Source: Vibrio furnissii CIP 102972
Lineage (GTDB): Bacteria; Pseudomonadota; Gammaproteobacteria; Enterobacterales; Vibrionaceae
Assembly (NCBI RefSeq): GCF_000176175.1
Contig: NZ_ACZP01000014.1
Location: 682,001 to 746,000, forward strand
DNA: 64,000 nucleotides
Direction: 5' to 3'
Of the stretch, positions 1 through 10,113 are shown in pieces (the stretch's first letter is position 1; the number at the start of each line of letters is the position of its first letter). The position numbers and the translations under genes are program-made. Below the pieces are notes generated by a model. The model was not told the origin of the DNA. It saw only the letters and a list, made by a program, of their open reading frames with translations, and made no database searches.

Positions 1-1885
1 AACCGGCTTCGACAATATTTTTGCCTGTTGATTTCGTTGCACTAAAGGTTATCCTTTCGGTGATTACTCGTACATGCCCTGCCGCTATGGCCGCTTCTCG
101 ATCCTCGTTGTTTTCTGGAATAAGCCAATGTGGGCCTCGGATATAGAACACTTTCTTATCTGAAAGTAAGCAACACTCCACCGCTTGGAGATCGTTAGCT
201 TCTGCTTTATTAATAAAACCTGACTTCTGCTTTTCTTTAGGCTTATATTTAGTTTCATCCCATAGCAGGGTCAGCGTCGGCGGCATTTCGCTTTCATTAC
301 CCAGAGTAAACTCTAAACTACCTGCACCTTGCGCAGCGCGTTTTTGAGCCAGTGATTTTAAGTACTCTAAGCGAGCTATCGCGAGTTTTTTAACCCAAAG
401 TAATTGCTTAAACAGTTCATCAATCGGAGTTGAAGCGCCGCTACCCAGCACCTGTGACAGAGCATTTTTATGTTTATTGATTGTCGCATCGATAACAGCT
501 TCCAGTGCCGTCGCCGTAAAGTAGGACCACGCTGCCGGGCCTGTGATAATTCGGTTGAGATTAACATCCAAAAGATCATTATCAAATTGATCGCCAGCCG
601 TTTCTGCATACAGGTTTTCGATTAGCTGACTGTCATTGATGATATCGAGTGCTTTGCCCGACTCTCGCCAATTGCGAATTTTTTTTAACGCTGCAGGGCC
701 ACATGCGATGCCAGATTCGCCTTCCAACTGATTTAAAGTTAAACACTGCTCTTTAATGACCAAACCATAATGGTTGAGACTTTTTAAACTTATCGCACAT
801 ACAAACGCTTTTTGATTAGCAACGAAATTTTGTTGCTCTTGAACAAAAAGCATCATCATACGAGAACCTTGTTCTAAGGCTTGTTGTAACTGTGTAGGCC
901 ACGATGCTAAATAAGCTCGAGAACGTTTCACGCCCATGCTCAGAAAATTTTGCTCAGACTTACCGCGGCTGGAATGCATTTGCCGTATCAATAATGCCAA
1001 CGCATTTTGGTGAGTACTGGTAAAGTACTTGAGCTGCTTATCGTAAATAAATTTACTGCCATCATCAGCCACATGGCCTTTTGCGGCATTTTCGGCAGCC
1101 TTTTCAAGCCGTTCGATCTCTTCTTTAATTTTGTCGATAATCAAAGTCCGTAACTGGTGATTGATCTGTTTTTCAAACACTGGGCCTTCTGGTGATGGGC
1201 GATATAAACTACCGAATTTTCCGTAGTATAAGTGCCTGTTTTTTGCTTGCTCTCGATCAGATAACTTCTTACGAGTTTCTTCCAGTGGCACATCAATCAA
1301 TAGAGCGACATCAAGCAAAAAGTCATTGGGATTCCTCCCATCAACTCTAAATGCTTCATTTTTAATCACAAGATTAGCCAGTAAGAGGGCCTTATACTTT
1401 TCAACCTCTTCTGGTGTCATAAATTGTTCGTGAACTTTTGCCGCAAACTTTGAAATTAAGCCCAATTTATTGAGGTTTTTCATCGTGGCTTCGGCATCAT
1501 TCTCAACTATAGCTTGCGCCATGTGCGCCCTTTCTATTGCAATTTTTTCTTTGGCTTGCTCGGTTAAGGCATACCAAGCTTTTTTCCCCGTTTTAGGGTG
1601 GGCAGGCACATACAATATGTCATCGTATTTCATGGGACTTTGGCACGTATCGTTACCGCAATTTGGCCGAGTCGGTGGCTCAACTAAGTCAATACGAGAA
1701 CCATCAAACTCAATGGGCTGGATTAAATCTTCTGGAAGCTTTAGAACGTCACCTTCATAAATGAGATTGGGATCTTTAATCTGTTGGCTGTTGAGTTTGA
1801 TCAATTCATCAACAGACACGTTGAAACGCTTAGCTAATAGACTTAAGCAATCGTTCTTTAAAATTGTATAGGTTCTATCGGTCAT
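1..1885 (-). CDS. LysM-domain probable type VI secretion cargo effector (partial, C-terminus off the left edge)
   Basis: An open frame starts at ATG 1885 and stays open to the window edge, giving about 628 N-terminal residues. The first ~50 residues form a LysM-like module (YTILKNDCLSLLAKRFNVSV, then a DPNLIYEGDVLKLP segment), a fold that usually binds glycan chains. A short Cys pair (NCGNDTCQSP, around residue 80) follows, then a long charged, helix-rich region with no motif I recognise. The start lies 2 bases after the stop of the DUF4123 gene, so hcp-vgrG-DUF4123-this gene looks like one unit. In such modules the DUF4123 protein loads the next gene's product onto the VgrG tip; that makes this the likely cargo effector, with toxic domain and immunity gene beyond the edge. 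It does not resemble what I recall of the VasX N-terminus. Function is inferred from context. Confidence 0.75.
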   Translation of the reverse strand, partial: MTDRTYTILKNDCLSLLAKRFNVSVDELIKLNSQQIKDPNLIYEGDVLKLPEDLIQPIEFDGSRIDLVEPPTRPNCGNDTCQSPMKYDDILYVPAHPKTGKKAWYALTEQAKEKIAIERAHMAQAIVENDAEATMKNLNKLGLISKFAAKVHEQFMTPEEVEKYKALLLANLVIKNEAFRVDGRNPNDFLLDVALLIDVPLEETRKKLSDREQAKNRHLYYGKFGSLYRPSPEGPVFEKQINHQLRTLIIDKIKEEIERLEKAAENAAKGHVADDGSKFIYDKQLKYFTSTHQNALALLIRQMHSSRGKSEQNFLSMGVKRSRAYLASWPTQLQQALEQGSRMMMLFVQEQQNFVANQKAFVCAISLKSLNHYGLVIKEQCLTLNQLEGESGIACGPAALKKIRNWRESGKALDIINDSQLIENLYAETAGDQFDNDLLDVNLNRIITGPAAWSYFTATALEAVIDATINKHKNALSQVLGSGASTPIDELFKQLLWVKKLAIARLEYLKSLAQKRAAQGAGSLEFTLGNESEMPPTLTLLWDETKYKPKEKQKSGFINKAEANDLQAVECCLLSDKKVFYIRGPHWLIPENNEDREAAIAAGHVRVITERITFSATKSTGKNIVEAG

Positions 1886-1887
1886 GT

Positions 1888-2415
1888 TTACACCCACAGC
1901 TTAAAAATCGGCGAGGTCAGGTTAAAGGCTTGAGAAGGTTCAGACACTTGAACTGGATAGTGCAATATTTGTTTATGATGTGCGGTATCCACCCAGTGAA
2001 TAGCCTGAGCTGGGCCTAACAGGGTTGCAATGTCTATATCGTTTAGCTGTGATGCGGTTTGATTCCAAAAAGCATTGGTATAAAACCGCAAAAAACAGGC
2101 TTTACTATCAACCTTAACCTGAAGTAGTGACTGTAAATAGTCGGTGAATTCAAATCCATCGTAGCGAGAATCTAACTCAAATATCACTGAACTTGAGTCA
2201 AAGTTAGGAAGTGTTAGCCACTGCTCCAATACTGCGCTATTGCTACCGATATTAAGTACCAATGGGCTTTTGTCCTTCAAATAATCAAAATCGGAACCTG
2301 CGAATAAAACTATCGCTTGCTCGACTTTCATCTCATTGGCGATCACCGATATCGCATCAGGGATACGAATCGTATCCACCACTAACCAATAATTAATGGT
2401 ATTCCGTTGACTCAT
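1888..2415 (-). CDS. DUF4123 type VI secretion adaptor (VasW-like)
   Basis: This 175-residue protein sits directly after vgrG, with its ATG overlapping the vgrG stop by 4 bases, and directly before the presumed effector gene. It has the DUF4123 layout: an N-terminal beta-strand region ([18 protein letters not shown]), a central Asp/Phe-rich segment ([11 protein letters not shown]) and a [12 protein letters not shown] strand near the middle, the region where family members carry an RFYDPR-like motif. DUF4123 proteins (VasW in V. cholerae, Tec/TAP elsewhere) are cytoplasmic chaperones that bring one cognate effector to VgrG and are not thought to be secreted. The family call rests on position, size and pattern; the sequence itself is divergent. 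Confidence 0.75.
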   Translation of the reverse strand: MSQRNTINYWLVVDTIRIPDAISVIANEMKVEQAIVLFAGSDFDYLKDKSPLVLNIGSNSAVLEQWLTLPNFDSSSVIFELDSRYDGFEFTDYLQSLLQVKVDSKACFLRFYTNAFWNQTASQLNDIDIATLLGPAQAIHWVDTAHHKQILHYPVQVSEPSQAFNLTSPIFKLWV

Positions 2416-4508
2416 GAGGCACCTCGTTCACATGGGCAATCATCTCGTGGACATGAGCCATCACTTTGCCTTTGACACATTTTTGCAAGCGGTACGTTTG
2501 CCATCGCTAAGGTTGCCATCGTGGGCGCTGAAAGTTGTAGAGGTAGTGGATTGGGTGCAGCTGGGGTGGCCTCTATCTGATGTGGCAAATCGGCCATTTT
2601 ACCGCCATAACCCGAGCCGGATCCGGCGCTGCCACCAGAGTTGAGGTTGATTGCAGAACCGACCACATGCACGCCGCCACCATCGACTTTGATAAAGCTG
2701 CCTGCGGCTTTGATGGTGAGTTCACTGCCCGCATCGAGGACCAACTTGTTGCCTGCTTTGAGGTGTACTTCGTTACCGGAGTCAAAAATGGTCTTATCGG
2801 CCACTTTCTGATGCAGCGATCCGCCGATTTCAATGCTTTGATCTAACGCGATTTTGGTGCGGCTTTCGCCGCCCACCGTCAGATGCTGATTGTTTTTAAT
2901 TTGAGTAAAGCGGTCGTTCTCCACCGTGAGGTGTTTGTCGTGCTTTATGACGCTGGTGTGGTCGTTTTCAATCAGGCCGTCAAAGTCTTTCTGTGCGTGC
3001 AGGTAAATTTGTTCGCTGCCCGCTTGGTCTTCAAAACTGAGTTCGTTATAACCCTGCCCCTGATGGGTTTCGGTGCGCAGCACGGTTTTGGTTTTATTAT
3101 CCGGTAGCGTATATGGCGCGGTGTTGGTGGCGTGAAAGGTACGGCCGGTGACAATCGGTTGATCGGGGTCGCCATTGAGAAACGACACAATCACTTCATG
3201 GCCAATGCGCGGAATGGCGATCATGCCGTATTGACTGCCCGCCCAACCTTGCGAGACGCGCACCCAGCACGAGCTGTGCTCATCACCGTTGGAATAGCGA
3301 TCCCACGGGAAATGCAGTTTTACGCGGCCGTGTTCATCACAGAATATCTCTTCGCCTTCTGGGCCAACGACTGTTGCAATCATCGGGCCATCAACCTGAG
3401 GTTTGGCTTGCGGCGTGGCGCGCCAAGTGCGATGCGCCGGGATGAGCGTGAATTGGTTCGCGTAGGTGGTCGCGCCATTGCCGCCAGCTTCTTCCAGCGC
3501 CTGAGACTGCGTACCTTGGCAGGTGACACGCACCACCAACCAGTCTCGGTTTAAGGTATCGTCGAGGTGCTCTTGCAGGTCAAACTTCACGCCCGGACGC
3601 AGCAGCGGTTGGTTGCTTTTGCCCGTTGCGGTGCGCGCGTTGCGGCGCAGGTAATCAAGGCGGATCTGGCTGAATGCTTTGCCGCTGACATCGTCTTTAT
3701 ACCGCCCCGGCGCATCGAAATGTTCGTAGTCTGGCTGCTGGTAGTCCATTTCGGTCCCGACCGCTTGCTGGGCAAAGGCGTATGTCGGCTTTTTGAAACT
3801 GTAATCCTGCAACGCCGTTTGGCTCACCTCCGATTGGGTGTGCACGTTCAACGCTGAGATGTACGGCGATTCAATCATGCCGCCTGCTAGCGTGTTGTAC
3901 GGGATTGGCTCGCCGAGTTTCGGCAGGCTGTCTGTGGCGTCACTGAATATCAGCGTGTGTTTGCCTTCTTCATGAATAAAGCTGTACACCAGCCCTTCTT
4001 CGGCCGCCAGGCGATGGAGAAAATCTAAGTCGGTTTCACGGTACTGAACGCAGAATTCACGCTGCGCGCAGTCGCGAGTCAGCGCAAAGGCGTAGTCGTT
4101 GATCCCCATTTCTTGTAGCAGAATAGAGAGGATTTCCGGCACGGTTTTAAGTTGGAAGATGCGACTGTTGTGGCGCAGAGACAAACGCTCTAAAGCAGGG
4201 ACTAACGTGAGTGAATAGAAGGTGTGGTGGTGGCCGGTATCGCCCTGAGTAAAGCGGCGCACGATGCCGTTCACGCGCTGAACCAGCATATCGTCGCGAT
4301 AGAGCGTCAGCTCTGCGACTTTATCTACCACCATATCGGGCGTTAAATTAGCAAGCCGACTGGCCAGCGCCAGTTCATAACGAAAACCGTGGCATAGCTG
4401 CCCATTCATGCGTTCGCTGGACAGGGTTTCCTGCCCGTCGAACCCACGCACCACCAGCGTGTCGTCCTCCAGACCTTCCACATGAAACTGATACTTTAAC
4501 GTCGCCAT
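2412..4508 (-). CDS. vgrG: VgrG, type VI secretion spike protein
   Basis: At 698 residues this has the usual VgrG plan. The gp27-like part has the family motif [24 protein letters not shown] segment near residue 150, with GLVYSF following. The gp5 OB-fold region contains [17 protein letters not shown] and [12 protein letters not shown] near residues 390-430. Downstream are regular [18 protein letters not shown] repeats forming the trimeric beta-helix needle (about residues 500-620). There is no extra enzymatic C-terminal domain, so it should be a structural spike that carries a separate effector, in agreement with the adaptor gene that follows. The last ~20 residues are Cys-rich (C-N7-CPRDDCPC), an uncommon end. 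The start is preceded by AAGGA. Translation of the next gene is coupled through a 4-base overlap. Confidence 0.95.
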   Translation of the reverse strand: MATLKYQFHVEGLEDDTLVVRGFDGQETLSSERMNGQLCHGFRYELALASRLANLTPDMVVDKVAELTLYRDDMLVQRVNGIVRRFTQGDTGHHHTFYSLTLVPALERLSLRHNSRIFQLKTVPEILSILLQEMGINDYAFALTRDCAQREFCVQYRETDLDFLHRLAAEEGLVYSFIHEEGKHTLIFSDATDSLPKLGEPIPYNTLAGGMIESPYISALNVHTQSEVSQTALQDYSFKKPTYAFAQQAVGTEMDYQQPDYEHFDAPGRYKDDVSGKAFSQIRLDYLRRNARTATGKSNQPLLRPGVKFDLQEHLDDTLNRDWLVVRVTCQGTQSQALEEAGGNGATTYANQFTLIPAHRTWRATPQAKPQVDGPMIATVVGPEGEEIFCDEHGRVKLHFPWDRYSNGDEHSSCWVRVSQGWAGSQYGMIAIPRIGHEVIVSFLNGDPDQPIVTGRTFHATNTAPYTLPDNKTKTVLRTETHQGQGYNELSFEDQAGSEQIYLHAQKDFDGLIENDHTSVIKHDKHLTVENDRFTQIKNNQHLTVGGESRTKIALDQSIEIGGSLHQKVADKTIFDSGNEVHLKAGNKLVLDAGSELTIKAAGSFIKVDGGGVHVVGSAINLNSGGSAGSGSGYGGKMADLPHQIEATPAAPNPLPLQLSAPTMATLAMANVPLAKMCQRQSDGSCPRDDCPCERGAS

Positions 4509-4538
4509 CCTGCCATTCCTTCATACTCAGTAAAAATG

Positions 4539-4643
4539 GTGAAACCTTAAGCGCAAAACACCCGAAACCGAGCGGATGCTAGGGTGCGGGTTGGATGCTT
4601 TGTGCTTAAGGTTCACAAGGTTGCCCGCCTTGAGACGGGCAAC
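4539..4643 (-). other. Two nested hairpins between hcp and vgrG
   Basis: The 151-base gap between hcp and vgrG holds a long imperfect inverted repeat (4539-4557 with 4599-4616, each arm with CTTAAG at its centre) and a compact GC stem, GTTGCCCG/CGGGCAAC (4620-4643). Neither is followed by a T-run on the minus strand. They lie just after the hcp stop codon and could protect the abundant hcp mRNA from 3' decay or partly attenuate transcription into vgrG, giving more Hcp than VgrG. That role is inference. Confidence 0.5.
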
Positions 4644-4659
4644 GCAGCTCGCGCGTAAA

Positions 4660-5178
4660 TTACGCTTCGACTGGTTTACGCCAATCGTCTGAGCCTGAAG
4701 TACCCGCGTTCACGTGATCCCACGTGATTTTGCGGTAAGACATCGAAACAGTCAGGTTCTGAGTGAAATCAGATTTTGCTGGATCTTGGCAGTGTGGCAT
4801 TTCACATTGGATATCCACGATAGACGCGTTTTCCAGCTTGGTGGTGAAGAAGTTTTCTTGTTTGCCTTCGATAGACGTGCGGTACCATTTCAGTTCAACA
4901 GTCGTCATCTTCTCGCCTGAAGCCAGTGCGTTGTACAGCAGAGGAACAGCTTTGTTCAGAGACACGGTGAATTTGAATGGTTTGTGCACACGTTGACCTG
5001 AAGGCTGACCTGATTGTGGGTCAGTCGGTACGGTAACGATGTGGTCGAACTGCTGAACCAGCATTTCGTCTTCGTGACCTTCAACGAATGAATCGCCGAT
5101 AGAATCCGCAGTACAAGCGCCTGCAGTGATAAGACCCTGAGTTTGACCTTCGATAGAGATATAACATGGAGTTGGCAT
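4660..5178 (-). CDS. hcp: Hcp, type VI secretion tube protein
   Basis: This 172-residue protein has the typical Hcp beginning MPTPCYISIEGQTQGLITAG and the family landmarks HEDEMLVQQFDHIVTVP, GQPSGQRVHKPF and the C-terminal SMSYRKITWDHVNAG. Hcp hexamers stack into the inner tube fired by the type VI apparatus. It is preceded by AAAGGAATGAGCA before ATG and is the first gene of an auxiliary module (hcp-vgrG-adaptor-effector) lying apart from any structural type VI cluster. A sigma-54-type promoter lies about 115 bases upstream, in line with RpoN/VasH control of auxiliary hcp operons in V. cholerae. Identification is secure. Confidence 0.97.
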   Translation of the reverse strand: MPTPCYISIEGQTQGLITAGACTADSIGDSFVEGHEDEMLVQQFDHIVTVPTDPQSGQPSGQRVHKPFKFTVSLNKAVPLLYNALASGEKMTTVELKWYRTSIEGKQENFFTTKLENASIVDIQCEMPHCQDPAKSDFTQNLTVSMSYRKITWDHVNAGTSGSDDWRKPVEA

Positions 5179-5291
5179 TGCTCATTCCTTTCTAACTGGT
5201 TGTTTATCAGGCAACGGGTTAAGACAACCTTTGCCATTCGATAAAATGTTCGTGATGTAAGTGCGCTCAGCGCGAATTCAGTGATTAAGGG

Positions 5292-5307
5292 AGCAAAGTC
5301 GATGCCA
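5292..5307 (-). promoter_or_regulatory. Sigma-54 (RpoN) -24/-12 promoter for hcp
   Basis: Read on the minus strand this is TGGCATCGACTTTGCT. It matches the sigma-54 consensus TGGCAC-N5-TTGCA with correct GG/GC spacing and mismatches only at the sixth and last positions. It is 115 bases upstream of the hcp start. Auxiliary hcp operons in V. cholerae need RpoN and the enhancer-binding protein VasH (family knowledge). Confidence 0.8.
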
Positions 5308-5418
5308 CTTTAGCATTCTTTTAAAATCAATCAGTTATATTTAATTCATTACAATTAGAGCAATAAGCTGCCTTTGTGCAAGCAAGATCTTGCTTGTCGG
5401 GCAAGGATCCTACGATAC

Positions 5419-5452
5419 AAAAAAGCCCGATTTACATTGTAAAATCGGGCTT
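5419..5452 (-). terminator. Rho-independent terminator of glgB, with a parS2 site as its centre
   Basis: On the minus strand a stem AAGCCCGATTT/AAATCGGGCTT is followed by a T-run, 20 bases past the glgB stop codon. The whole element is one long palindrome and its middle is the parS2 sequence (listed separately). Confidence 0.88.
5430..5444. promoter_or_regulatory. parS2 centromere site (copy 1, left-most)
   Basis: ATTTACATTGTAAAA fits N-TTTACA-N-TGTAAA-N, the chromosome-II parS consensus of Vibrio as I recall it. It lies about 25 kb left of the ori2 iterons and forms the loop-proximal part of the glgB terminator. Confidence 0.85.
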
Positions 5453-5471
5453 GAATCGCGGAATGATGACG

Positions 5472-7661
5472 TTAATCGATCAACTTATACATCAAGGTGG
5501 CCAAAGGCGGCACACGCAGTTTTAGTGACTGAGGCAGACCTTCACTGGCTACCTTCTCCGTCGCCACCAGCGTATTGACCTCAAAGCCACTGCCACCATA
5601 CTGAGTGGCATCGCTGTTGAGCAGCAACTGATAACGCCCAGTATTCGGGACGCCAAGGCGGAACGATTCGTGCGGTACAGGCGTGAAGTTCGTGACCACC
5701 AGAATGCGCTCGCCATTTTCACTAAAGCGTTCATGGGCAATCACGCTGGCTTCAGCAGAATCTTGCAGACGCCATTCATATCCTTTCGGATCGCAATCTA
5801 ACTCATGCAATGCCGCTTCATGGCGATACAGATGGTTCAAATCACGCACCAGACTTTGCACCCCTTTGTGACGAGGAAAGTCCAACAAGAACCATTGCAG
5901 CTGATCGTCATGATTCCACTCCGCCGTCTGAGCGATTTCTGCGCCCATAAAGTTGAGTTTTTTGCCCGGCTGACCATACATGTAGCCCAAATAAGCGCGC
6001 ATGTTGGCGGTTTGCTGCCATTCATCACCCGGCATTTTGTAGATCAGAGAGCGCTTGCCGTACACCACTTCATCGTGCGATAGCGACAAAACGTAGTTTT
6101 CGCTAAAGGCGTAAATCAGCGGGAACGTCAGCGTATTGTGGTGATACTTGCGGTGCACTGGATCTTCCTGAATGTACGACAGGCTGTCGTGCATCCAACC
6201 CATGTTCCATTTAAAGCCAAAGCCCAAACCGCCCATAAAGGTTGGCGCAGAGACCCCCGGAAACGCCGTGGATTCTTCGGCAATGGTCATCGCATTGGGG
6301 AAGTATTTGTAGACCTCCTCGTTCATCCACTTCAACGTTGCAATCGCATCGTAGTTCTCACGGCCGCCATCGACGTTGGGAATCCACTGATCGTGACTGC
6401 GCGAGTAATCGAGGTACAGCATCGATGCCACTGCATCAACGCGAATGCCATCAATGTGGAACATCTCAAACCAGTACAGCGCATTGGAAACGAGGAAACG
6501 GCGCACGTGCTCGCGCCCTAAATCATAGATGTAGGAGTTCCAATCCTGATGCCAGCCTCGGCGTGGATCAGGGTCGTGATAGAGCGGCGTGCCATCGAAG
6601 TTGGCCAAACCATGGTCATCCGATGGGAAATGAGCTGGAACCCAGTCAAGTACCACGCCCAACCCCGCTTGGTGACAGGCATCGACGAAGTATTTGAAAT
6701 CATCAGGCGTGCCGTAGCGACTGGTTGGCGCAAATAAACCCACTGGCTGATAACCCCAAGAGCCGTAAAACGGATGCTCAGACACCGGCATCAGTTCCAC
6801 ATGGGTGTAACCCATATCGACCAAATAAGGCACCAGTTGATCCGCCAATTCACGGTAGTTGAGGAAACGGCCATCTTCGCCACGTTTCCACGAACCCGCG
6901 TGTAGCTCATAAAACGACAGAGCTTCTTTGCGTTTTTCAGTCACCGGGCGAGTTTGCCACACCGCATCCTGCCATTGATATGCGTCGTGATCGTAAACCA
7001 CGGAGGCGAACGATGGGTATTGCTCGGCATAACTGCCCCAAGGGTCTGCTTTGTGAGGCAAGCCTTCACCGTTTGGACCTTTGAGTTCAAATTTGTACTG
7101 CGCGCCCGCTTCGAGTCCGGGAATAAACAAGCCCCAGATGCCGTAGTCCAGGCGTTGCATCGGATGGCGGCGACCATCCCATTGGTTGAATGAACCAATC
7201 ACGCTGCACGATGACGCGTGCGGCGCATAAACTAAAAAGCGAACACCGGTAATCTGTTTGCCATCACGTTCTTGTGTCGTGAAATGCGACCCTAGGAAAT
7301 GATACATCTGCTTAGGAGTGTGCAGATCATCAAACTCAGCATAAATCGAATGATATTGGTACGGGTCATCAATGAGCTGCTCAACACCCGCCCAATTCAC
7401 CGCTAGTTGATAATGAGTAAAACGAAGGTCACGGGATGATTTGAGAACAAATCCAGACTCATCTTCGCGCGCCAGCGCGATTCGGGGTTCGCCGTCAATC
7501 ACCAGCTCAACGCCGTCAGCACCGGGCATCCAAACACGCAACGCGTCGTGTTCACCCGTTATATAAGGACCTAAAAAAGCGAAGGGATCAGCAAACGCGG
7601 CACGGGAAAGTTGTAGATAGGCCTGTTGCTGTTTGGACGGCTTCTTTTTTGTCGTTTTCAA
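5472..7661 (-). CDS. glgB: 1,4-alpha-glucan branching enzyme
   Basis: This 729-residue GH13 enzyme makes alpha-1,6 branches in glycogen. An N-terminal carbohydrate-binding module ([20 protein letters not shown]) and a second CBM48 ([20 protein letters not shown]) precede the catalytic barrel. Barrel motifs are [37 protein letters not shown] (nucleophile Asp), [11 protein letters not shown] (acid/base Glu) and [11 protein letters not shown]. The start appears to be TTG at 7661: AGGAG lies 9 bases upstream and no ATG is near. It is downstream of malP-malQ on the same strand, but a terminator at 7694-7720 separates it from malQ, so it may have its own promoter in 7662-7693 or depend on read-through. 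Cytoplasmic. Confidence 0.97.
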   Translation of the reverse strand: MKTTKKKPSKQQQAYLQLSRAAFADPFAFLGPYITGEHDALRVWMPGADGVELVIDGEPRIALAREDESGFVLKSSRDLRFTHYQLAVNWAGVEQLIDDPYQYHSIYAEFDDLHTPKQMYHFLGSHFTTQERDGKQITGVRFLVYAPHASSCSVIGSFNQWDGRRHPMQRLDYGIWGLFIPGLEAGAQYKFELKGPNGEGLPHKADPWGSYAEQYPSFASVVYDHDAYQWQDAVWQTRPVTEKRKEALSFYELHAGSWKRGEDGRFLNYRELADQLVPYLVDMGYTHVELMPVSEHPFYGSWGYQPVGLFAPTSRYGTPDDFKYFVDACHQAGLGVVLDWVPAHFPSDDHGLANFDGTPLYHDPDPRRGWHQDWNSYIYDLGREHVRRFLVSNALYWFEMFHIDGIRVDAVASMLYLDYSRSHDQWIPNVDGGRENYDAIATLKWMNEEVYKYFPNAMTIAEESTAFPGVSAPTFMGGLGFGFKWNMGWMHDSLSYIQEDPVHRKYHHNTLTFPLIYAFSENYVLSLSHDEVVYGKRSLIYKMPGDEWQQTANMRAYLGYMYGQPGKKLNFMGAEIAQTAEWNHDDQLQWFLLDFPRHKGVQSLVRDLNHLYRHEAALHELDCDPKGYEWRLQDSAEASVIAHERFSENGERILVVTNFTPVPHESFRLGVPNTGRYQLLLNSDATQYGGSGFEVNTLVATEKVASEGLPQSLKLRVPPLATLMYKLID

Positions 7662-7693
7662 TATATCGACTCCTAACCTTAACTCACTAAAAA

Positions 7694-7720
7694 GAAAAAA
7701 AGGCCCGCTAAAGTGCGGGC
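7694..7720 (-). terminator. Rho-independent terminator downstream of malQ
   Basis: Stem GCCCGC/GCGGGC (7703-7720) followed on the minus strand by a run of T. It lies 106 bases after the malQ stop codon and ahead of glgB. Confidence 0.8.
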
Positions 7721-7825
7721 TTGCTAGCGTTAAACCATCTTATCGAACTCATGTTTGACTTGGAGTGACCTAAGCTCAACTTCTCGTTGTAATTCATGAG
7801 AAAATGCTAAATCACTCCGTCAATC

Positions 7826-10006
7826 TTATCGGCTCGCTTTCGCACGGACTTCCGTCAGTTTCGACGCAATGCGGTTCACGTCGTCACGGGCGAAAATTTC
7901 ATCCAGATTCATAGACAACTTACGGCGCCAGTTCGGGTACTCATTGACCGTGCCCGGAATGTTGACCGGTTTATCCATTTCCAACCAGTCTTCAAGCTGA
8001 ACACTCAGCAATGCTGAAGCACCTGCCGCAACGTGCAGTTGCAGCGCTTCGCTGAGGTAGGAATCCATCGGGACGAGGCTGGCATCACGGCCAACGCCGT
8101 CAGGCAAGAAACCGTGCCATGCCACTGAATCCAAAATGCCTTGCTTGCACTTCAGGCGATCGTCAAACAGCGCCGCCAATTGCTCTGCGTCTGGATACAG
8201 ACCAATTTCACCGCCCAATTTCAGGTCGTCGCAATGCCAGAAACCACGCAGCGTCGGCATGTCATGCGTACACAGCGCTGCCATAGATTGCTCAGCGTAA
8301 TGCTTCGGCGAAATGAAGCCGCCATCATCTTTTGACGTTTCAAAGAAGAACACTTTGTACGAATGCACACCTGCATCACGCAGCAGTTCAACGATTTCAT
8401 CCGGCACGGTGCCCAAGTCTTCGCCGATCACGCTGCACTGATGACGGTGAGATTCCAGCGCCAAAATCGCCAGCATATCTTTCACTGGGTAGTAGATGTA
8501 CGCGCCTTTAGTCGCGTTTTCACCCTTAGGAATCCACCATAAACGCAGCAGACCCAGTACGTGGTCAATACGCAGCGCGCCGCAATGTTTCATGTTGGCA
8601 CGCAGTAGCTTGATGTACGCATCGTACGCCGTGGCTTGCAGCACTTGCGGGTTCAGCGGTGGCAGACCCCAGTTCTGACCCAGTGGGCCCAGAATGTCTG
8701 GCGGCGCGCCAATGCTGGCATCGAGGATCAAGTTGCCGTCATCCGCCCACGTTTCAGAGCCTGAATCCGACACGCCCACCGCTAAGTCACGGTACAAGCC
8801 AACAGACATGCCTTTCTCTTCCGCCAGCGCTTGTGCTTCATTGATTTGCGTGTCCGCAATCCATTGCAGGTACATGTAGAGATGCACGCTGTCTTGGTTC
8901 TCTTCAATGTATTTCTGCACGGCAGGGCTGTCAAAACGGCGATATTTCTCAGGGAATACCGGCCAGCCCCACACTTGGCTATCTTTGGCGTGTAGATCAG
9001 CATGTAGCGCATCAAATGTTGCTTGATGCAACAAGCTCTCACCGCCCTCTTCAACAAAGTTGAGGAACGCGTTGGCGCGATCGGTATTTTTATCGAGATG
9101 GCGTGTCTTAAACTCCGCAAACAGTAGCGGTAATACGCTCATCTTCATTTGCGCCACTTCGGTGTAATTCACCCAGTGCTCTTCGCGCACTTTTTGCAGA
9201 CGTTGCTGGAAGTCAGGGCTACCGACGCGTTGCTGCGCTTCACCGCTCAGCGCAAATTCCGGCACAGAGCTCACGTCGATGTAAAGAATGTTCAACCAAC
9301 GGCGAGACGACGGGCTGTATGGGCTCGCGCCTTCCGGATTGGCTGGGAACAGAGAATGAATGGGGTTAAGACCCACAAAATCGCCACCACGCGATGCGAT
9401 GTCGGCAACCAGTTGTTTCAAGTCGCCAAAGTCACCAATGCCCCAGTTATGCTGAGTGCGTAGCGTGTACAGTTGCACACTTGGGCCCCACAGTTTTTTG
9501 CTTTGTTCCAGAGCGGGTTGCTTAAAGCAGGCCGGCGGCGTGATGATCAGCGTCATTTCATATGGCGCTTTGCGACGTTTACGTGTGATGTGCAACGTAT
9601 GGTAGCCCCACGCCAAATCGCTTGGCAGGGCAAACACTAGAGGGCCACCCTCGGCACGCTCGTCTCGAACGATTTGAGATTGAAGATAGCCTTCAAGTAC
9701 CTCTCCTTGCTCGGTTTCAAGACGCCAGTTAAATTCGCTTTCGCGTGCGCTCACGCCCAGATAGAGCGGAACTTCTACCGCTTCACCTTCACGAATCACC
9801 AGAACAGGATCCAACACGTCTTTCTTGTGCTTTTTCTCTGCCGATTTAAGTAAGGTGTCATCATTGGTGATGTCATACCCCAAAGACGCCAAAAGACGAC
9901 GGATAGTGTCGTCTTCAACGCGCGCTTCATCGCCCCATGCGCTCACATAGTGATCGGCAATCTTTGCCATCGCTGCGACTTGCTTTAATGCATTTTGTTC
10001 TTTCAT
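7826..10006 (-). CDS. malQ: 4-alpha-glucanotransferase (amylomaltase)
   Basis: A 726-residue GH77 disproportionating enzyme that transfers glucan segments between maltodextrins, supplying longer chains to MalP. Family signatures are QLYTLRTQHNWGIGDFGDL, NPIHSLFPANPEGASPYSPS, GALRIDHVLGLLRLWWIP (nucleophile Asp), VIGEDLGTVPDEI (acid/base Glu) and ALCTHDMPTLRGFWHCDD. The start was placed at ATG 10006 (MKEQNALKQV), which has GGAGAG upstream; an in-frame extension to 10087 lacks a ribosome site and overlaps a hairpin. It follows malP by 107 bases on the same strand and should be in the MalT regulon. Confidence 0.96.
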   Translation of the reverse strand: MKEQNALKQVAAMAKIADHYVSAWGDEARVEDDTIRRLLASLGYDITNDDTLLKSAEKKHKKDVLDPVLVIREGEAVEVPLYLGVSARESEFNWRLETEQGEVLEGYLQSQIVRDERAEGGPLVFALPSDLAWGYHTLHITRKRRKAPYEMTLIITPPACFKQPALEQSKKLWGPSVQLYTLRTQHNWGIGDFGDLKQLVADIASRGGDFVGLNPIHSLFPANPEGASPYSPSSRRWLNILYIDVSSVPEFALSGEAQQRVGSPDFQQRLQKVREEHWVNYTEVAQMKMSVLPLLFAEFKTRHLDKNTDRANAFLNFVEEGGESLLHQATFDALHADLHAKDSQVWGWPVFPEKYRRFDSPAVQKYIEENQDSVHLYMYLQWIADTQINEAQALAEEKGMSVGLYRDLAVGVSDSGSETWADDGNLILDASIGAPPDILGPLGQNWGLPPLNPQVLQATAYDAYIKLLRANMKHCGALRIDHVLGLLRLWWIPKGENATKGAYIYYPVKDMLAILALESHRHQCSVIGEDLGTVPDEIVELLRDAGVHSYKVFFFETSKDDGGFISPKHYAEQSMAALCTHDMPTLRGFWHCDDLKLGGEIGLYPDAEQLAALFDDRLKCKQGILDSVAWHGFLPDGVGRDASLVPMDSYLSEALQLHVAAGASALLSVQLEDWLEMDKPVNIPGTVNEYPNWRRKLSMNLDEIFARDDVNRIASKLTEVRAKASR

Positions 10007-10074
10007 CGCTCTCTCCGAAGGGACAACTCTCCCCTTCAAAACATGTAGGGTGTTGTAATTAATATGGTTGTGAC

Positions 10075-10106
10075 ACAGCCAAGGCACGGGCCTTGGCTGT
10101 TTTTTG
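10075..10106 (+). terminator. Strong hairpin between malP and malQ, T-run on the opposite strand
   Basis: An 11-bp stem, ACAGCCAAGGC/GCCTTGGCTGT with a 4-base loop, is followed by TTTTTT on the plus strand only. It therefore has terminator form for antisense transcription towards malP. In the malP-malQ direction it lacks a T-run and may only stabilise the malP message. Confidence 0.6.
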
Positions 10107-10113
10107 GGCTGAT

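Noticed and set aside
10075..10106. Terminator ending malP transcription before malQ
   Set aside because: The T-run is on the opposite strand, so it should not stop malP-to-malQ transcription.
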